Below, piece after piece: positions 60,785 through 64,000 of a stretch of 64,000 nt of DNA. The notes below the pieces were generated by a model, which was not told the DNA's origin, ran no database searches, and saw nothing but the letters and a program-made list of their open reading frames with translations. Made by a program: the position numbers and the translations under genes. Numbering within the stretch: position 1 is the stretch's first letter; every line of letters starts with the position of its first letter. The stretch is from Pseudomonadota bacterium (lineage in GTDB: Bacteria; Pseudomonadota; Alphaproteobacteria; Sphingomonadales; Sphingomonadaceae), in the NCBI GenBank assembly GCA_021849075.1, contig JAJZTH010000008.1:1-64000 (forward strand), read 5' to 3'.

Positions 60785-62509
60785 ATGGTGTGGGCCTGCG
60801 TTCCGCGCGTCGATGGCGATCCCGTCTTTTCCGCGCTGCTGGACGACAAAGGCTGGGACGACAGCCAGTCGCGCGGCTTCTGGGCGATCGAGCTGGAAAA
60901 TTGCGTCGCTGTCGAACAACATTATATTCGCAACACGCCCATATTGGTCACGCGCCAGAGCGATGCCCAGGGCAATGCGATCGAAACCTATGATTTTTGC
61001 CCCCGGCATCGGCACAAGGGGCGCATGTACCGCCCCGTCGCCTTCATCCGCATCGTGCGGCCGGTGGCGGGCAGCCCGCGCATTCGCGTCAAATTCCGCC
61101 CGACGACCAACTGGAATGGTGAAAAGGTGCCGGTCAGCTACGGCTCCAACCATATCCGCATCATCCTGTCCTATATGGCGATGCGCGTGTCGACCAATGC
61201 GCCGATCGGCCTGATCAGTCAGGAAAGCTGGTTCCGGCTGGAAGCCGACATGCATTTCTTCATGGGACCGGACGAAGGTTTCTCCGACGCGCTGCGCCCC
61301 GCGATCGAGCGGATGCTGGACGATACGATCAACGAATGGCAGCTATGGGTCCGGGGCCTCGCCATCCCCGCCGAATGGCAGGAAGCCGTCATCCGCTCCG
61401 CCATCACGCTCAAACTCTGCCAGCATGAGGAAACCGGGGCGATCGTCGCCGCGCTGACGACCTCCGTCCCCGAACATGCCGACAGCGGCCGCAATTGGGA
61501 TTATCGCTATTGCTGGGTGCGCGACGCTTATTATACGGTGGAGGCGCTGAACCGGTTGGGCGCGCTCGACGTGCTGGAAACCTACCTCGTCTATCTGCGC
61601 AACATCGTGGATGGCGCCAAGGGCGGGCATATCCAGCCGCTCTATGATGTGCGCGGCAATGCGACGCTGCATGAATGGGAAGCCGAAAGCCTGCCCGGCT
61701 ATCGCGGCATGGGTCCGGTGCGCGTCGGCAACGCCGCCTATGAACAGATACAGCATGACGCTTATGGCCAGATCGTGCTGTCCTCGGTTCAGGGCTTCAT
61801 CGACCAACGGCTGCTGCGCATGGCGGGCCATGCCGATTTCGAAGCGCTGGAGGCGGTGGGCGAACGCGCCTGGCAAGTCTATGACCAGCCCGACGCGGGG
61901 CTGTGGGAATTGCGCACCCGCGCCCATGTCCACAGCTATAGCGCGGTCATGTGTTGGGCGGCGTGCGATCGCCTCGCCCACGCCGCTACCGCACTCGACC
62001 TGCCGGTGCGCGCGATCCACTGGCAAAACCGCGCCGACACGATGCGCACGCGCATCCTCGACATGGCATGGCGGGAAGACAGCCAGGCCATCTCCGCCAA
62101 TTTCGAAGATGATTCGCGCGACGCATCGCTGCTTCAGTTGCTCGACATGCGTTTCCTCAAAGCCGACGATCCGATGTTTCTCGGCACGCTGGCCGCATTG
62201 GAGGCGGACCTGCGCCGGGGCAATGACATGCTGCGCTACAGCGCGCCCGACGATTTTGGCGAACCCGTCACCGCCTTCAACGTCTGCACATTCTGGCTGA
62301 TAGAGGCGCTGCATCGCACCGGCCGGACGGAGGAAGCACGCACATTGTTTGAAGAAATGCTGTCCCGCCGCACCGCTGCGGGCCTGCTGTCCGAAGATAT
62401 CGATCCCGTCACCGGGGAATTGTGGGGGAACTATCCCCAGACCTACTCATTGGTCGGCATCATCAACTGCGCCGTCTTGCTGAGCAAACCATGGAGCGCC
62501 ATGCGATGA
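60785..62509 (+). CDS. Glycoside hydrolase family 15 protein (trehalase or glucoamylase)
   Basis: A protein of at least 574 residues with the (alpha/alpha)6 barrel of GH15: NWDYRYCWVRDAYYTVEAL, GHIQPLYDVRGNATLHEWE and LLSEDIDPVTGELWGNYPQTYSLVG are family marks. Homologues begin earlier, and the frame upstream of the ATG at 60785 encodes LDLWPIGNCQASALIDRAG (60725-60781), which is conserved; no ATG, GTG or TTG precedes it in frame after the otsB end. The AUC codon at 60680 has AAAGGGG upstream, so a non-standard start is possible. Neighbours otsA/otsB suggest trehalase activity, as known for some GH15 members, or glucan trimming. Stop overlaps otsA start. Confidence 0.85.
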   Translation: MVWACVPRVDGDPVFSALLDDKGWDDSQSRGFWAIELENCVAVEQHYIRNTPILVTRQSDAQGNAIETYDFCPRHRHKGRMYRPVAFIRIVRPVAGSPRIRVKFRPTTNWNGEKVPVSYGSNHIRIILSYMAMRVSTNAPIGLISQESWFRLEADMHFFMGPDEGFSDALRPAIERMLDDTINEWQLWVRGLAIPAEWQEAVIRSAITLKLCQHEETGAIVAALTTSVPEHADSGRNWDYRYCWVRDAYYTVEALNRLGALDVLETYLVYLRNIVDGAKGGHIQPLYDVRGNATLHEWEAESLPGYRGMGPVRVGNAAYEQIQHDAYGQIVLSSVQGFIDQRLLRMAGHADFEALEAVGERAWQVYDQPDAGLWELRTRAHVHSYSAVMCWAACDRLAHAATALDLPVRAIHWQNRADTMRTRILDMAWREDSQAISANFEDDSRDASLLQLLDMRFLKADDPMFLGTLAALEADLRRGNDMLRYSAPDDFGEPVTAFNVCTFWLIEALHRTGRTEEARTLFEEMLSRRTAAGLLSEDIDPVTGELWGNYPQTYSLVGIINCAVLLSKPWSAMR

Positions 62510-63915
62510 GCCGTCTGATCGTCATTTCCAACCGGGTCAGTAGACCCAGCAAGACCGGCAATCAGGGCGGGCTTGCCGTCGCCCTGTCCCAGGCGCTGCG
62601 CGAAAGCCGTGGCATATGGGTCGGCTGGTCGGGGGAAACGACCGACAATTTCACCGGTCATATCGGCTTTGCGGAGGATGAAGGGGTCAAGACCGCGACG
62701 ATCGACCTGGAGGAGCAGGACGTCGACGAATATTATAACGGCTATGCCAACAAGACGCTGTGGCCGCTGTTCCATTTCCGCATCGACCTGGCCGAATATG
62801 CCCGCGATTTTGAGGGCGGCTATAATCGCGTCAACCAGCGTTTCGCCGACACCGCCAGTCCGCTGATCGAGCCGGAAGACGTCATCTGGGTCCATGATTA
62901 TCATATGATCCCGCTGGGCCAGATGCTGCGCGACCGGGGGCTGAAGAACCGGATGGGCTTCTTCCTCCACATCCCATGGCCGCCCACGCGCCTGCTGGTG
63001 TCGCTGCCCCATCATACCAAATTGGTCAGCACCCTGTTCGCCTATGATGTGATCGGCTTCCATACGGAGGAATGGCTCGAATCCTTCCGCCATTATGTGG
63101 AAAAGGAAATGAACGGCACGGTCGACGGCGATTTCGTCACCGTGGGCGATCGTACCATTCAGGCCGTAGCCTGCCCGATCGGCATCAATGCCCAGGATTT
63201 CAAGGATGCCGCCATCAGCGACGCAGCCAATGAAATGGGCGAACTGGTGCGCGCGTCGCTACAGGACCGCACCATGATCGTCGGCGTCGACCGGCTGGAT
63301 TACAGCAAGGGGCTGGAGGAGCGGTTCAACGGCTATGGCCGTTTCCTGAAGGATCATCCCGAACAGCATCGCAAGGTGGTGTTGACCCAGATCGCGCCGC
63401 CATCGCGCGGCGAAGTAGAAAGCTATCAGCATATCCGCGCGACGCTGGACAGCATCGCCGGCCGCATGAACGGCGAATATAGTGATGTCGACTGGACCCC
63501 GATCCGCTACGTCAATCAGGGCTATCCACGCGACAAGCTGGCGGGCATTTATCGCGCGGCCAAGATCGGCCTCGTCACGCCGCTGCGCGACGGCATGAAC
63601 CTGGTGGCGAAGGAATATGTCGCGGCGCAGGACCCGGATGATCCAGGCGTATTGATCCTGTCCCGTTTCGCCGGCGCGGCGATGCAGTTGAAGGACGCCT
63701 TGCTGATCAATCCCTACAGCCCGGAGGAAATGTCCGACGCGATCAACCGTGCGCTCGCCATGCCGCTGGACGAACGCAAGCGGCGCTGGCGGTCGATGAT
63801 GGACAGCGTGGAGCAGCAGGATATCAGTTGGTGGCGGCAATGCTTCACCGGCCGGCTGATGGCGGTCCATCGGGCGGAAGACAGCCCCGTCGAGGAAGAA
63901 GAAGCCGCAGGTTGA
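62506..63915 (+). CDS. otsA: Trehalose-6-phosphate synthase
   Basis: A 469-residue GT20 enzyme joining glucose from UDP-glucose to glucose 6-phosphate. The N-terminal NRVSRPSKTGNQGGLAVAL, HDYHMIPLGQMLR, GVDRLDYSKGLEERF and PLRDGMNLVAKEYVAAQ are diagnostic. The ATG at 62506 overlaps the GH15 stop (ATGA). It completes the otsB-GH15-otsA cluster for making (and perhaps recycling) the osmoprotectant trehalose. Confidence 0.95.
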   Translation: MSRLIVISNRVSRPSKTGNQGGLAVALSQALRESRGIWVGWSGETTDNFTGHIGFAEDEGVKTATIDLEEQDVDEYYNGYANKTLWPLFHFRIDLAEYARDFEGGYNRVNQRFADTASPLIEPEDVIWVHDYHMIPLGQMLRDRGLKNRMGFFLHIPWPPTRLLVSLPHHTKLVSTLFAYDVIGFHTEEWLESFRHYVEKEMNGTVDGDFVTVGDRTIQAVACPIGINAQDFKDAAISDAANEMGELVRASLQDRTMIVGVDRLDYSKGLEERFNGYGRFLKDHPEQHRKVVLTQIAPPSRGEVESYQHIRATLDSIAGRMNGEYSDVDWTPIRYVNQGYPRDKLAGIYRAAKIGLVTPLRDGMNLVAKEYVAAQDPDDPGVLILSRFAGAAMQLKDALLINPYSPEEMSDAINRALAMPLDERKRRWRSMMDSVEQQDISWWRQCFTGRLMAVHRAEDSPVEEEEAAG

Positions 63916-63946
63916 GCATCGGCGTTCGGCACGCTAATCGGGCGAG

Positions 63947-64000
63947 ATGCACAGCGACGACGAAGATGAACCGACCGGCCTGATCGCCGCCATCCGTGCC
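63947..64000 (+). CDS. Start of an unidentified gene (18 codons, truncated)
   Basis: ATG at 63947 with an open frame to the window end, reading MHSDDEDEPTGLIAAIRA. GGCGAG precedes it by two bases and is too close to be a clear ribosome binding site. Too short to identify. Confidence 0.35.
   Translation, partial: MHSDDEDEPTGLIAAIRA

Noticed and set aside
60595..60993. 132-residue plus-strand frame overlapping the GH15 gene
   Set aside because: Arg/Gly/Pro-rich sequence typical of a shadow frame; the GH15 frame has strong family motifs. It was considered as the N-terminal part of GH15 but does not contain the DLWPIGNCQ motif.

Overview
The window looks like chromosomal DNA of an alphaproteobacterium of the Sphingomonadaceae, most like Sphingobium or Sphingomonas. 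The evidence is high GC content, the relatedness feel of the proteins, MucR-type and Fur regulators of alphaproteobacterial form, the pdhC/lpdA arrangement, an OtsB-GH15-OtsA trehalose cluster, and several families of short dispersed palindromes. I see no plasmid, phage, transposase or CRISPR signature, so most of it is core genome with small accessory patches.

Layout: 1-3000 holds the 5' part of trigger factor, tRNA-Leu, a small proline-rich protein and an ECF sigma/FecR pair without a TonB receptor beside it. 3035-8703 (minus) is a tightly overlapping five-gene operon for a surface glycan: methyltransferase, flippase, GT4 glycosyltransferase, FkbM methyltransferase and a large membrane protein. 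8884-14052 carries a sirtuin, an unusual fusion of a cysteine-less peroxiredoxin-like domain with a 2-oxoglutarate dioxygenase, dapB-nth, tRNA-Arg, a YciI-like protein and ogt. 14129-20621 is a complete RND efflux operon (adaptor, pump, outer-membrane channel) with a divergent TetR regulator and a clear palindromic operator. 20784-33865 holds an M16 peptidase, an RhlE-type helicase, Nfu, tsaB-rimI, a MucR-type regulator, fur, plsC, miaB, phoH, ybeY and a CorC-like gene.

34048-43600 contains a DUF2142 membrane protein, a PAP2 phosphatase, the end of the pyruvate dehydrogenase cluster (E2, thioesterase, E3), a universal stress protein, RNase R, a MOSC protein and a DUF2945 protein. 43717-54156 holds a GT4 glycosyltransferase, rarA, tRNA-Thr, several small or secreted proteins, an EVE protein, an IPNS-like dioxygenase, a FolB-like protein and a DUF1285-Nudix-cca operon. 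54120-64000 holds a GGDEF/EAL protein with a variant GGNDF motif, parC, an orphan CcdA-like antitoxin, a LysR regulator, and the trehalose genes otsB, GH15 and otsA.

The points I would look at first are: the peroxiredoxin-like/dioxygenase fusion; a perfect hairpin that is a terminator for the efflux operon and also buries the ribosome binding site of ogt; the CcdA-like antitoxin with no CcdB next to parC; the GH15 gene whose conserved N terminus has no ATG/GTG/TTG start; and the dispersed palindromes. No system here is clearly new to biology as far as I can tell from sequence alone.
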